This document shows, in pieces, positions 1 to 10,638 of a stretch of 64,000 nt of DNA. The stretch is from positions 21,504,676 to 21,568,675 of the forward strand of contig CM049311.1 of assembly GCA_026874595.1 (NCBI GenBank), in the 5' to 3' direction. This DNA comes from Sipunculus nudus. Its lineage: Eukaryota > Annelida > Sipuncula > Golfingiida > Sipunculidae. The notes under the pieces are model-generated. The model ran no database searches, was not told the DNA's origin, and saw nothing but the letters and a program-made list of their open reading frames with translations. Position 1 is the first letter of the stretch. Every line of letters begins with the position of its first letter. A program made the translations under genes and the position numbers.

Positions 1-145
1 TATCAGCAATTAGCAATATTATCAAGGACCTGGTCTTTATTTGTAAAACAAAATCCTCGAGAATTCCACAAAAAGATCCACGAAGAATGGGGGTGGCGAA
101 TATTGTAGAATAATAAGTTTTATTTGTTTGGCCTAATCAAGAAAT
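1..145. repeat. Diverged dispersed repeat, copy 1
   Basis: The segment runs through ttagcaatattatcaaggac and ends near ataagttttatttg. A clearly related but diverged segment lies at about 51097-51225 (ttagctatgataatactaag ... ataagttttattgg) with the same order of blocks. Two copies in one window imply a dispersed repeat. There is no coding potential, and I cannot name the family. Confidence 0.35.
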
Positions 146-759
146 ACGCACGGCAACTCACTGCACCAAAGCATTGACCATGAAGCCATTTGATAGAGCC
201 CGGTACAAAGACACTTGATTATAATAAGGAGACTTAATTATGATAATTAAGTCTGCCATCTTCTTATTCCCTATTGACAAAATCTGGTTGTTAAGAAGCA
301 GGGAGTACACGATTGAGTGCCATTCAGTCACATCCCATTCATAGCCAATAAACCATTGTAAAGTGTACGACAGCATAACAATTCACGACGCTCGGACAAT
401 GCTCCTCACGGGGGACTAATAACTGCCCATTGTATTCACTGATGGTCGTGAAAAATTATATTGGTCTAGCACTGTTCAATCGGCAGTGTCCAGGGGAGTA
501 GTACAAATTTTTGAACGTGTTGTCATGGCATGAGACATAAGGATTCAAACCCTTTACCAAACGGTATGTAGGAAACTTTGAAAACTGTTAATCTTATTAA
601 AAAATATGACAGTTGTTTAACTTAGTGCACAATGATCAACTGTGAGTCGATCTGAACATTACGTATAGGAAACTGTCAACAACTCGTTAAGGCTATCGTT
701 ACATGAGATGACGACTGTCTAGTGGTGAGACTCATCGTAACTTACAATTGTTTCCTGTA
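146..759. other. Intergenic, nothing recognised
   Basis: AT-rich sequence with frequent stops in all frames. The only sizeable open frame (158-376, minus) shows no known motif. I see no repeat or RNA structure. Confidence 0.5.
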
Positions 760-2394
760 TACTTATAAACGTATCACCTGTACTTCAATGTAATACCACA
801 CAAGTGTATCAGCTTTTGTCAGTGTACTACCACCCAAACGTATTAGCGGTACTTCAGCTTAATATCATACAAACGTATCACCTTCAGCTAGTGAACTGCC
901 CCACAAACGTACTAGCTGTACTTCAGTTAAATATCACACGAATATTTCATCTTACATAGGGTATCAGTTACCATAAAAATGTATCAGCTGTACTTCAGTA
1001 TAATATCACACAAACGTATCAGCTTCACCGAGTGTACTACCACAAAAACTGCCAGCTTTAGTTGATTTAATACAAAACAAACGTGTCAGCTATACTTTAG
1101 TATACTACCATATAAACGCATCAGCTGTACCTCAGCGTAATATCCCACAAACGTATAAAGCTGTACTTCAGTGTAAAATCACACAATTGTATCTGCTGTA
1201 CTTCAGTGTAGTATCAACCACACGTGTTACCTTTAGTTAGTGTATTATCACACAAATGTATACTGCAATAGAAAGGTTTCAGTTGTACTTCAGTCTAATA
1301 TCACAGAAACGTATCATCCGTACTTGTAAAACAGTTTCATACCAAACGCACCTACACACACGTTTCAGCTGTTCTCCAGTGTAATACCACACACACATAC
1401 ACACTACCATCGGCTATTCTCCTGTGTAATACCAGGTAAACACATTTGCTTTACGCACCACAGATACGGATCGACTGTACCTCAGTGCAATAACAAACAA
1501 ACGCTTTGGTTCCACCTCAGTGTAATATCATAAGCAAATCAGCTTAATTCAGTGTTATATCAACAACGTATCAGCTCAACACAAAAGTCTAAACTTTAGT
1601 AAGTGTACGACCACACTAACGTATCAACTGTACTTCAATGTTTGATCAAACAAATAAGCTTTATCAGCTGTTATTGGTATACTTCAACAGAAAGGTTACA
1701 GCTGTAATTTTGTCTAACGTCACAGAAACGTATCACCTGTACTTGTTACAGAGTGTAATACCACACGCACCTACACACACGTATCAGCTTTAGGGTCCTG
1801 GACAGTCGAGGGGTTAAACGCTTGGCTCTCTCCGCTGGCGACCCGTGTTCGATCCCCGGTTTGGCTATTAGAGTGGGTTGTAGTTGCCCGTCAAAGACCG
1901 GTGGTTTTCTCCTGTATCTCCGGATGCCTCCACCTCTAAAGACTACCGAACGCTATCAACGGAGCCATGGAGATTGCCTTGATAGTTATCATAACTATTT
2001 GTACAATCCATATTAAATGAATTTTATATTTATATTGTGTACAACCACACGAACGTATATATCAGTTGTACTTCGGTTTAATATCACAAAGCTTTAGCTA
2101 GTGTACTTCCACAGCAACATATCACCTGTACTTTAATTAAATATCACACAAACGTATCAGCTGTACTTAAGTGTTATATCACATAAGCGTATCAGCATTA
2201 TTTATTGGAATACCACACAAACGTGTCGGCTTTGTTTGCGAGTTTGCTATCATTCAAACCTATCACTAATACGGAAGTGTTATATCACACAAATCAGCTT
2301 TATCAGCTTCAATTGGTATACTGCGACAGAAAGGTTTCAGCTGTACTTCTGTGTATTATCAGAGAAACGTATCATCTGTTCTTGTAAATGTATT
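760..2394. repeat. Minisatellite of about 36 bp, block 1
   Basis: A degenerate tandem array whose units carry CGTATCAGCTGTACTTCAG followed by TGTAATATCACACAAA. The period is 35-36 bp, with many point changes and small indels. A longer sub-block (cagaaaggtttcagctg, then a variant unit, then cttgtaatacagtgtaatac and cacctacacacacg) recurs near 1265-1390, 1680-1800, 2325-2395 and 4525-4640, so there is also a higher-order repeat. Short open frames here are read through the repeat and are not genes. A SINE interrupts the array at about 1793-2030. Confidence 0.9.
1793..2030 (+). mobile_element. tRNA-derived SINE inserted in the minisatellite
   Basis: A segment unlike the surrounding repeat starts with a tRNA-like head. 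Box A is AGTCGAGGGGTTAAACG at 1804-1820 and box B is TGTTCGATCCC at 1846-1856, which are the internal RNA polymerase III promoter elements. A non-tRNA body follows (about 1865-1950, with ggtggttttctcctg and ctccggatgcctccacc), then an AT-rich tail near 2010-2030 before the minisatellite resumes. The head is related to the reverse-strand copy at 55569-55705. The body resembles central domains of metazoan SINE superfamilies, but I cannot assign one. It is not a functional tRNA gene, because the acceptor arms do not pair. Confidence 0.7.
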
Positions 2395-4262
2395 TCTTTG
2401 GACCTTTTTTATGAGACTGAACACTGTCAGAATGTCATCTGTCAGGATACAAATCATTTATCTTAAATTGACCTGCAATGTGATTTCCTAGTTAACGTCA
2501 TGCTCAATAACGCAGATTGTTTTATTGATAAATGTACATCTGGTTCAGAAAGGAAAAATTATAAGATAATACCGGGGTGGAATGAGTAGGCTCGAGACGC
2601 ACACGGCCCTGCAAGAGACGCCTTTCTGGCATGGCAACGATCAGGGAAGCCGATCAGCGGCCCTATCCATAAAGTTATGGTACACACTAAGAGACTATTC
2701 AAGTATTCACTGCGTCACTGTAGACGACCGGAAGAGCAAGCAAAGGCGGACAAACTAGGCCGGGCTTTAAGAGGAAAAAAAAAAAAAAAAAAAACAGACA
2801 AGAGTTCTGGACTAGAATAACAAAAAATGCAAAAATTCAGGCTTACCCTGCACACATACGGAAAGTGGCCTTACAGGTGAAAAAGCAATTTTAGACATGT
2901 TGCAGGCGCACTACAAATCTCTTTTTTCTTGCGTTCATCATGATCCTGAAATGAAAGATTAAGCAATTTTATATTTGTCACACATGATCAAAACATACGT
3001 GTGAGTCCGAAATGATTGTCGCTCTGTCTAAACTGAAATCCGGAAAGTCCTATGAACCAGATGGTTTAGGAACGGAACACTACATTTACGCGAAGGACGG
3101 GCTAGTACAACCATTGTGTTCACTGTTCACTTCATTCCTCGTACATGGTTATATGCCTGAACATATGATATGCAGTATAATAGTGCCGGTAGTTAAGAAA
3201 TAAAAAAACACAGAGTATAACTGATAAAGCCAATTACAGGCCCATAGCACTGTCCAATATAATGTCTAAACTCTTTGAGTTCGTGATTTATGAGAAAATT
3301 AAACACTTTGTTAATGTAACTGATAATCAGTTTGATACTAAACGGGTCATGGCACAGAGCTTTGTGTAAGGTTGCTAAAAGAGATTTTTCGATTATACCA
3401 GAAGATGGGATCAGATATGTTTGTGTATTTTCTCGATGCATCATCGGCTTTTGATAGAGTCTGTTACACTACATTATCCTACAAGCTTTTAAGAAACGGT
3501 GTTCCTTTATACCTTGTAAGAATCCTGCACTACTGGTATATGCACCGAAGAATCCCGGTAAGATGGAATTCGATCATGTCGCACTATTTTACAGCTACTA
3601 TAATAGTGTTTGACAAGGAGGGGTGTTGTCGCCACTCATGTCCAATATTTACATGAACGATTTGAGCTCTAAATTAAACACACATAATTGGTTGTTGTAT
3701 TGACAAAAAAATCCTCAATCATCTTAAGTATACTGATGCTATAGTGGTTTTTGCTCCGTCGGTCAAAGGTCTGCAAAAACTAATAAATCTTTCCTATGAC
3801 TAAGACATTTCGCCTAATATCAAATTTAATATAACAAAATCTGTGTAAATGCACAAAATGGAAAAAGATAAAACTTGGGGATCCTCTGAACCATGTGTCA
3901 GAATGGGACAAACGCTTTTATCCCCTGTCAAACTGTACAAATACTTGGGCTGCATTTTCAACAGAAAACTGCAAGATGACGATGACATATTGCGACAAAT
4001 GCGCAAACTGTACGAACGAATATATTAAGACAAAAATCAAACTTAGCTCGGAAACAGTTAAGATATTATTATTTAAAATGATTTGCTACTCTTTTTATTG
4101 TGCCAGATTTGTTGTAAATACAGAAAGTCCAACATAGAAAAGGTGAAAGTGGCGTACAATAATGCTTTTAGGATATTTCTTGGCTATCCAAAACACTGCA
4201 GCATCAGCAGAGAATTTATAAGTCGTAACATTACCACTTTTGATGCACTAACGCGCAAACGT
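2395..4262 (+). pseudogene. Decayed LINE (non-LTR retrotransposon) reverse transcriptase
   Basis: Joined across frames, this reads as the 3' half of a LINE polyprotein. A Cys/His-bearing linker ends in IPGWNE (about 2570-2588). A segment with FKYSLRHCRR lies near 2690-2735. RT blocks follow: KSGKSYEPDGLGTEH (about 3036-3080), ANYRPIALSN (about 3231-3260), FLDASSAFDRV (about 3430-3462) and YTDAIVVFAP (about 3730-3760). A C-terminal stretch with AYNNAFRIFLGYP lies near 4155-4190. The catalytic YxDD block reads YTDA, so the second aspartate is lost, and there are several stops and frameshifts. The endonuclease is missing, so the copy is 5'-truncated and dead. It is flanked on both sides by the minisatellite. 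Clade not assigned. Confidence 0.85.
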
Positions 4263-4653
4263 ATCAGCTGAACTGCAGTGTTATATCACACAAATGTATC
4301 AGCGGTACTTCAGTGTTATATCACACAAACGTATCAGCGGTACTTCAGTGTTATATCAAACATGTATCAGCGGTACTTCAGTGTTATATAAGACAAACCT
4401 ATCAGCATTACATAGTCTAATACCACACAAACGTGTCATTTTAGCTAGTGTGCTATCATACAAGCGTACCACCTATACTTAGCGTATATCACACAAATCA
4501 GCTTTATCAACTTCAATTAGTATATTGCGATAGAAAGCTTTCAGCTTTACCTCAGTGTATTACGGTAGAAAAGTATCATCTGTACTTGTAATACAGTGTA
4601 ATGCCACACGCACCTACACACACGTATCAGTTTTGGCTCGTGTACTAATACAC
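4256..4653. repeat. Minisatellite of about 36 bp, block 2
   Basis: The same array resumes after the LINE. The best-preserved stretch is 4262-4400, where gtatcagcggtacttcagtg recurs every 35-36 bp. The sub-block with agaaagctttcagc and cacctacacacacg recurs at about 4525-4640. The array is cut at 4653 by the LTR retrotransposon and continues at 11370. Confidence 0.88.
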
Positions 4654-5384
4654 TGTTACGGTCCCTTTTCACACCAAACAACTCAGGCCGAACCGTAACA
4701 CATATGCTCAGACACGTTCTCTTCAAATGAATACGTAACCAAAATATGGGTGCAAAAACAGTACTATATTACTAGATTACAATATTTACATTCATACACA
4801 AATAATATAATAGTCAATACATAACGTAATTTATCACCAAGTCTCTGACGAAAACTGAGTCTCTAAATAACGAACTGTAACGAAATACTTAACTGAATCC
4901 GGTATACGAGAAACTGAAGTCCATCATCAACACATAATTCGGGCACACACAAAACTGAAGTCCTGTATTAATCCATGTGGCACCAAACAAACAAAGTCTC
5001 TCCTCTTCTTAAATAATAAAGTTCATGGCGTGGTTCATGGCATTCCGTGGGTTTGGGGACCAAGAGCCCACGGTCACGGTCCCCGGGGAAAACTGTAACG
5101 TGGCGTAGTAAAGTCAATAGTCCCGCCTCGTACTGCAGGCGAGTTCGTTTTATAGGTTTTCAACAATGGGTGAAAACCGCAGAAGTTTGTGGTTTTGCTT
5201 GAGAGAAACGATAGCGCCGGCAGAACTGCAAAACCAGTACTGAATGGTCCAAGAATAGTTTTTATGTTTCTAAAAGCGCGTCAGTAGTCACTGATAGCGG
5301 GGTGGATCCATAAGCGTGGAAACGGGGGCGGCCACACCACTTCGTGGCGCCATCCTCCGATGTCCGGGTGACGTCCATGCAACA
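4654..5384 (-). repeat. 3' LTR of the retrotransposon
   Basis: 731 bp, TGTTACGG ... ATGCAACA on the plus strand, essentially identical to the copy at 10639-11369. It is the downstream LTR in element orientation because the coding frames run on the minus strand and the polypurine tract abuts it at 5385. Confidence 0.95.
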
Positions 5385-5395
5385 CCCCCACCCTT
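5385..5395 (-). promoter_or_regulatory. Polypurine tract
   Basis: On the minus strand this reads AAGGGTGGGGG, directly against the 3' LTR. This is the expected place and composition for the primer of plus-strand DNA synthesis in LTR retroelements. Confidence 0.8.
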
Positions 5396-5618
5396 AAAAG
5401 AAAGAAGGTAAGGAGAGCAAAGCATTAGCACTGTATGACGAGTATATGAGTAGTTTGACATCTTAAGCATTAGTTTATGCTTCTTACAGCTAATTAATTA
5501 TCATCATCACAAATAGTATAATCAGCAATATCTTAATACATGTAATATATGTAATACAACTCTTCCAAAGGACAAAACATGTCCGAGGCTATAACAAGAG
5601 TCAATCATCAGATCAAAA

Positions 5619-6023
5619 TCAATGACGTCTCGATAACGTATCAGCGATTATGTTATCGGAGCCCTTGATGTGTTTGATAACTAGGTTAAACTCTGACAGG
5701 GCTAGACTCCATCTCATTAATCTCTGATTATTATTCTTCATCTTATGAAGAAATGTTATGGGATTATGATCTGTATAAACAGTTATTTCATAAGGCGTAG
5801 AGCCCAAATATACTTCAAAGTGCTGTAACGCCATCAATAGTGACAGAGTTTCCTTTTCAATAGTAGAATAATTCTTTTGATGAGGTAAAAATTTCTTTGA
5901 ATAGTAGCAAACCGGATGACTTATGTTAAAGTCATCGTCTTGGATGAGCACAGCGCCTACACCGCAATCGCTGGCATCCGTCATGAGAGAAAACGGTTTA
6001 TCAAAATTTGGAGCCTGTAACAC
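5619..6023 (-). pseudogene. RNase H domain of the retrotransposon, out of frame with the main polyprotein
   Basis: 134 codons with a complete Ty3/gypsy-type RNase H. It shows LMTDASDCGVGAVL (first Asp), the Glu in IEKETLSLLMALQ, VYTDHNPITFL (second Asp) and a C-terminal IIADTLSRR (last Asp). This domain normally follows RT in one polyprotein and removes the RNA of the RNA-DNA hybrid. Here it overlaps the end of the 1499-codon frame in another frame. A 5-bp tandem repeat (TAATA twice, 6036-6045) lies at the junction, so a small duplication is a simple explanation. Programmed frameshifting between RT and RNase H would be atypical. A stop follows the domain and no envelope-like frame comes after it. 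Confidence 0.85.
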
Positions 6024-9000
6024 AGGTGCACTTTGTAATATAATATAGCTTTGGCTCTTTCAAAAGCATTTTGACAGTTTTTATTCCAATGGAATTTTCT
6101 GTCCTTTTTCAATAGGTCCGTTAACGGATTTACAACGTCTGCAAAGTTTTGACAAAATTTCCTGTAATACCCAGTCATTCCTAAGAATCGCATTAGTTCA
6201 TTGCGATTAGTAGGAACTGGAAATTCTACGATAGCAGATACTTTACTGGCAATTGGTTTTACACAACCTTGACCTACTTCGTGCCCTAAATATGTTACAG
6301 TTGCACGACAAAAATCACTCTTGGCAAGATTAACTGTCAATCCTGCTTTTTTCAGTCTCTCAAAGAGTTCTACCAAACTTTGTTTATGATCTTCCCATAT
6401 GTGATTGTATACAACAACATCATCAATATAGCAAGTACAGTTATCTAAGCCAGATAATACACAATTCATAAGTCTCATGAAGCAGGCTGGCGCATTTTTC
6501 ATTCCGAAGGGCATAACTTTGTACTGGAACAAACCGTTTGGCGTTACAAACGCAGATATTTGCTTAGCCCGTTCGGTAAGAGGTACCTGCCAATAACCTT
6601 TTAACAGATCTAACTTGCTAATATACGTAGCAGATCCAATCCTATCAATGCAATCTTCCACTCTGGGCAAAGGGTAAGTATCTGTTATTGTTACAGTGTT
6701 AACTTTTCGATAGTCTGTACAAAATCTGTAGGTCATATCAGGCTTCTTTATCAACAAACATGGGGAACTCCAGGCACTACTGCTGTTTTCAATAATATCA
6801 TTCTCTATCATATACTTTATTTCATTCTTTATGGCTTGTAACTTTTGGGGACCAGCTCTATATGGTGCCTGTTTAATAGGGGAAGCATCTCCTACGTCTA
6901 CATCATGCTGTAGTACATTAGTTCTACTGGGGACATCAGGAAATAAAGAGTCATAATTTAGCAGGATTTCCTTCAACTCTGATAACTGATCGAAATCCAA
7001 ATGTGACAATTTCTGATCTAAATTATTTAAAATATCAGAGTTGTTCAGTTTTACAGGATGTTCAGTTTTCTTCATGAGAACATCCTCGGCATTCTTTTCA
7101 GTTTCTTTAATGAGTATCAAATTTGTTTGGGGAGGACTAGATTGACATGTTTCTGCTGATCTGTCATGATATTCTTTCAACATATTTATATGACAAAGTT
7201 GATGTGACTTTCTACGATCAGGAGTATCAATCACATAATTCAAATCTGATTTCTTCTCAACAACTTTGTATGGTCCAGAGTATTTTGCTTGCAGGGGATG
7301 TCCTGGAATTGGGAATAATACCAGAACTTTATCACCAGGTTTAAATTCTCTTTTTGTCGTCTTTTTGTCATACCATACTTTCATTTTGTTTTGGGCTTTC
7401 TTTAAATGTTCTTGGGCGATGTCATTTGCCCTACTTAATTTCTCCTTGAATTCCTGAACATATTTTAACAAGCTACTTGGAGAACTGTTTTCCATCCAAG
7501 TGTCTTTTAACACCGCCAGGGGGCCTCTTACACAGTGCCCATACACTAATTCAAAAGGGCTAAACCCTAAGCTTTCTTGCACTGCTTCTCGGGCTGCAAA
7601 TATCAAAAAGGGTAAACCCTCATCCCACTGGTTCCCAGTGTCAAGACAATAAGCTCTAATCATGTTTTTGAGAGTTTGATGAAATCGCTCTAGAGCACCT
7701 TGACTCTCAGGATGGTAGGCACTGGATTTGTAGTGTTTTATGCCTAGCTCTGCCATAACCTGGGCAAATATATTTGACATGAAATTTGAACCTTGATCCG
7801 TTTGTATTGTTCTTGGTAAGCCAAAAGTAGTAAAAAATTTAACCAGAGCTTCAACAATTTTCTTTGCAGATATAGTTCTAAGAGGAATAGCTTCTGGAAA
7901 TCTAGTTGCAGTACACATGATTGTTAGAACATATTCATTGCCATGTTTAGTTTTTCTTAGCGGTCCTACACAGTCAAGTATTATTGATTCAAACGCATCA
8001 TGTGTTGTTGGTATGGGCGAGAGTGGCGCAGGACTAATTTGGTGGGTTGGTTTTCCAATCATTTGACACACATGACAAGTTTTACAGTATTTCGCCACGT
8101 CTCGTTTTAACTTGGGCCAATAGAAGTGTTGGAGAATTTTGTGTTTGGTTTTCCTGACACCCAAATGTCCTGCCATAGGATGATCATGTGCAAGTTTTAA
8201 GATTTCTGGGCGATACTCGGGGGGAACTACAATTTGATAAAGAGTTTTCCACGTTTCGTCCGCTGGTATGGTGGGAGGTCTATATTTTCTGACTAGTACA
8301 TCATTCTGTAAGGTGAAACAAGTTAGAACTTTATCTGCTTCTTCTTTAGTCAAGGCTTTTTCTCTAAGGGAGGCAATATCAGGATCTTTCTTTTGCATTG
8401 CTATCAAATCATCAGTTTTCATGCTAACTTCTACATTCTTTACACTCCTATCCTTCTTTAACTGTTCATGCCCATTTTGATCAGGCGATTTCACGCCGTT
8501 TGTACTCCTTTGGAGATTTCTATTCAGGGTCTGTTTGCCCTGTACTACATTTGTAGTCGAGTCCTTTGGACTTGGTGTGCCACTTGGGTCACACGCGGGC
8601 GATTTAATATTTACTCGCGTAACGGGCTTTAAGCCACTGACGTCATCGTTTGAATGCGCCATAAAGGTTTGCGAGAGGTCAAGTACAGAACTCTCTGGTT
8701 TCAGACTTGCCTTTTTACTCATCGCTCGAGTCACTACACAGCCTGGAAATACGCCCGGAAACTCCTGCTGGAGCAGGTCTGTGTCCCTATCAGTGCTCGG
8801 CAATTTTGTCATTCTGGGATCAATTTTCACTCTGTCACCAGCTAAATCGTTGCCTAGGAGGAGCGAAACGCCCTCTACTGGCAACTTTGAACAAACTCCT
8901 ACAGTTACAAATTCAGAGACTAAATCAGATTCTAGTTTCACTCTGTGTAATGGAACTTCTAAAAATTCCGAATTAACGCCCTGGACTAGAACTGAACACC

Positions 9001-10480
9001 CCGCGTAACTCTCTTGAGAGAAGGGAAGAACAGATTTCAAAACGAGGCTTTGGGTTGCCCCGGTATCCCTTAAGATTTTAACACGGGCCTTTCTTGCATG
9101 GTTACCCTCTAACTGAACAAAGCCATCTGACACAAAGGGCTGAAAGCTCTCGTGGACAGGGCTTTGTGTTTCACCTTTAGTCTCTAGTTTACTGGGCATT
9201 GTTACCGGTTTCATGCTCTGCGTAACAGTTAACGCATTAGGTTTAGGCTTACTTTGACCGTATCTTTTTCTGTAACACTCAGATTCTGTATGCCCCTTGA
9301 ACTCACAGAATGTACAATATTTGGGTCCAGTCCTAGGTTGTCCCTCTTTATGTTGAGCAGGAGAGTCAGATTGACTTTTATACTGGGGTTTACCATGATC
9401 GGACTGTGGTTTACCTGAGCCGGAGTGACCCCGATAGTAGGGACTACCCTTTCTCCGACCCAGTTTTGGGCTTTTGCTACCTTCTCTTTTCTCACCATAC
9501 CTCCTCCTGTGACTGGTATAACTGGGGCGGTGCGTCAAGGCAAATTCATCTGCCAGGACACCAGCCTCGTTTACATTTCTTACTTTATGTTCATCCAAAA
9601 ATATTTTAATGTCACTACGGATATGCCTTTTGAACTCTTCTATCAAAATTAGCTGTTTGAGTTTTTCAAAGTCCTGATCAATTTTCATAGACTGACACCA
9701 TCTATTAAATGCACTTTCTTTGTCTCTAGCATATTCAACATGTGTTTGATTTTCTCTTTTGGTGGCATTCCTAAATTTTAAGCGATACGCTTCGGGGACT
9801 AATTCATAGGCTCTCAGAATGACCTCTTTTACAGTGTCGTAATCCCTGCATTGTTCGTCTGTGAGCGCAGTGTAAACGTCCTGTGCGCGACCAACCAGAA
9901 CGCTTTGTAACAACAGGGTCCACTGGCCTTTAGGCCAAGCCATTAAAGTGGCCACCCGTTCAAAATAACTGAAATAACGCTCCACTTCGTTTTCATTGAA
10001 GGGAGGTACTTTTGTCGAATTTCTTAATAGGAATTCAGACGGCTCATGTGCTTTACGATTTTGAGGATTTTGTAACTCTAACTCTTTCAACTTAATTTGC
10101 GTTTCTCTTTCGATTTCACATCTACGGATTTCTGTTTCAACTTGAGCTTCATATTTCAATTTATCTGTTTCAACTTGAGCTTCATATTTCAATTTAAGTT
10201 CATACTTTCTCAATTCTAGTTCTATCGGGTCAATAGCTGTTGCCCCAAGAGGTTCCTTAATAGGTTTTTCCTCCAAATCAGATTCATCTTTACTTTCTAC
10301 ATCACCATATAATGATTTCTTAAGTACATTTCTTAAACCCTCTACAGTGTATACCTCCATGATGTCAATATTTAAATGTAGAGCAACAATTTCAAGTTCA
10401 TTTTTCTTTAACGTATACAATAAGCTCCTATTTTCTCTTAATTGTGGTATAATTTCATTTGGTTTAAATTCCGTACCCAT
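5981..10480 (-). CDS. gag-pol: Retrotransposon Gag-protease-integrase-reverse transcriptase polyprotein
   Basis: A single 1499-codon frame. Gag: a charged N-terminal coiled-coil region (residues 80-135, with LKYEAQVET repeated twice), a capsid-like helical region (about 155-320), a Ser/Lys/Arg-rich linker, and a CCHC zinc knuckle (C389, C392, H397, C402). Protease: catalytic DTGA at 472-475 and a LLGNDLAG flap-end motif near 541. Integrase: zinc-binding H767, H772, C802, C805; catalytic D836, D895, E931 (35 residues between the last two); then a GPY/F module around G1069-Y1071. RT: about 1195-1480, with SKLDLLKGYWQ (D1291) and YIDD at 1351-1354. The integrase clearly precedes RT, the reverse of standard Ty3/gypsy elements; the Gmr1 group is known for this order. 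All catalytic residues named here are intact. The frame then runs out of register before RNase H. The ATG at 10480 is 158 nt from the LTR. Confidence 0.95.
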   Translation of the reverse strand: MGTEFKPNEIIPQLRENRSLLYTLKKNELEIVALHLNIDIMEVYTVEGLRNVLKKSLYGDVESKDESDLEEKPIKEPLGATAIDPIELELRKYELKLKYEAQVETDKLKYEAQVETEIRRCEIERETQIKLKELELQNPQNRKAHEPSEFLLRNSTKVPPFNENEVERYFSYFERVATLMAWPKGQWTLLLQSVLVGRAQDVYTALTDEQCRDYDTVKEVILRAYELVPEAYRLKFRNATKRENQTHVEYARDKESAFNRWCQSMKIDQDFEKLKQLILIEEFKRHIRSDIKIFLDEHKVRNVNEAGVLADEFALTHRPSYTSHRRRYGEKREGSKSPKLGRRKGSPYYRGHSGSGKPQSDHGKPQYKSQSDSPAQHKEGQPRTGPKYCTFCEFKGHTESECYRKRYGQSKPKPNALTVTQSMKPVTMPSKLETKGETQSPVHESFQPFVSDGFVQLEGNHARKARVKILRDTGATQSLVLKSVLPFSQESYAGCSVLVQGVNSEFLEVPLHRVKLESDLVSEFVTVGVCSKLPVEGVSLLLGNDLAGDRVKIDPRMTKLPSTDRDTDLLQQEFPGVFPGCVVTRAMSKKASLKPESSVLDLSQTFMAHSNDDVSGLKPVTRVNIKSPACDPSGTPSPKDSTTNVVQGKQTLNRNLQRSTNGVKSPDQNGHEQLKKDRSVKNVEVSMKTDDLIAMQKKDPDIASLREKALTKEEADKVLTCFTLQNDVLVRKYRPPTIPADETWKTLYQIVVPPEYRPEILKLAHDHPMAGHLGVRKTKHKILQHFYWPKLKRDVAKYCKTCHVCQMIGKPTHQISPAPLSPIPTTHDAFESIILDCVGPLRKTKHGNEYVLTIMCTATRFPEAIPLRTISAKKIVEALVKFFTTFGLPRTIQTDQGSNFMSNIFAQVMAELGIKHYKSSAYHPESQGALERFHQTLKNMIRAYCLDTGNQWDEGLPFLIFAAREAVQESLGFSPFELVYGHCVRGPLAVLKDTWMENSSPSSLLKYVQEFKEKLSRANDIAQEHLKKAQNKMKVWYDKKTTKREFKPGDKVLVLFPIPGHPLQAKYSGPYKVVEKKSDLNYVIDTPDRRKSHQLCHINMLKEYHDRSAETCQSSPPQTNLILIKETEKNAEDVLMKKTEHPVKLNNSDILNNLDQKLSHLDFDQLSELKEILLNYDSLFPDVPSRTNVLQHDVDVGDASPIKQAPYRAGPQKLQAIKNEIKYMIENDIIENSSSAWSSPCLLIKKPDMTYRFCTDYRKVNTVTITDTYPLPRVEDCIDRIGSATYISKLDLLKGYWQVPLTERAKQISAFVTPNGLFQYKVMPFGMKNAPACFMRLMNCVLSGLDNCTCYIDDVVVYNHIWEDHKQSLVELFERLKKAGLTVNLAKSDFCRATVTYLGHEVGQGCVKPIASKVSAIVEFPVPTNRNELMRFLGMTGYYRKFCQNFADVVNPLTDLLKKDRKFHWNKNCQNAFERAKAILYYKVHLCYRLQILINRFLS

Positions 10481-10617
10481 ATTTGCAAAGTATCAAGATA
10501 ACGTGTCTGAGAAATATCCGAGTTCAATTGTAGTTAAATACTAGTTCAATAACTAAAAGTTATAGAGACCACTGTGAAATTTTACATCCAAATGTAGCCG
10601 TAATTACGAAATACAGG

Positions 10618-10635
10618 GTCTCGTCGCGGTCGCCA
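10618..10635 (-). promoter_or_regulatory. Primer binding site, tRNA-Arg-like
   Basis: The minus strand reads TGGCGACCGCGACGAGAC, three bases from the 5' LTR. It begins TGG, complementary to a tRNA CCA end. The implied acceptor 3' strand (CGCGGTC plus discriminator G) would pair with GACCGCG, close to the known start of arthropod tRNA-Arg. A tRNA-Arg primer is therefore the best inference; elements 412 and mdg1 use tRNA-Arg. Confidence 0.75.
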
Positions 10636-10638
10636 TTA

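Noticed and set aside
1795-1865. Functional tRNA gene at the 1.8-kb and 55.6-kb tRNA-like heads
   Set aside because: Box A and box B are present, but the acceptor arms do not pair and a SINE body follows each.
760-2394. CRISPR-like array of about 36-bp repeats
   Set aside because: Units are directly adjacent and degenerate with no unique spacers, and the context is animal DNA. It is a minisatellite.
5395-5618. Envelope gene after RNase H
   Set aside because: Only about 220 bp separate RNase H from the polypurine tract and no open frame is present.
8535-9008. Plus-strand 157-codon open frame
   Set aside because: It is antisense to the Gag-protease-integrase region and has no recognisable domain.
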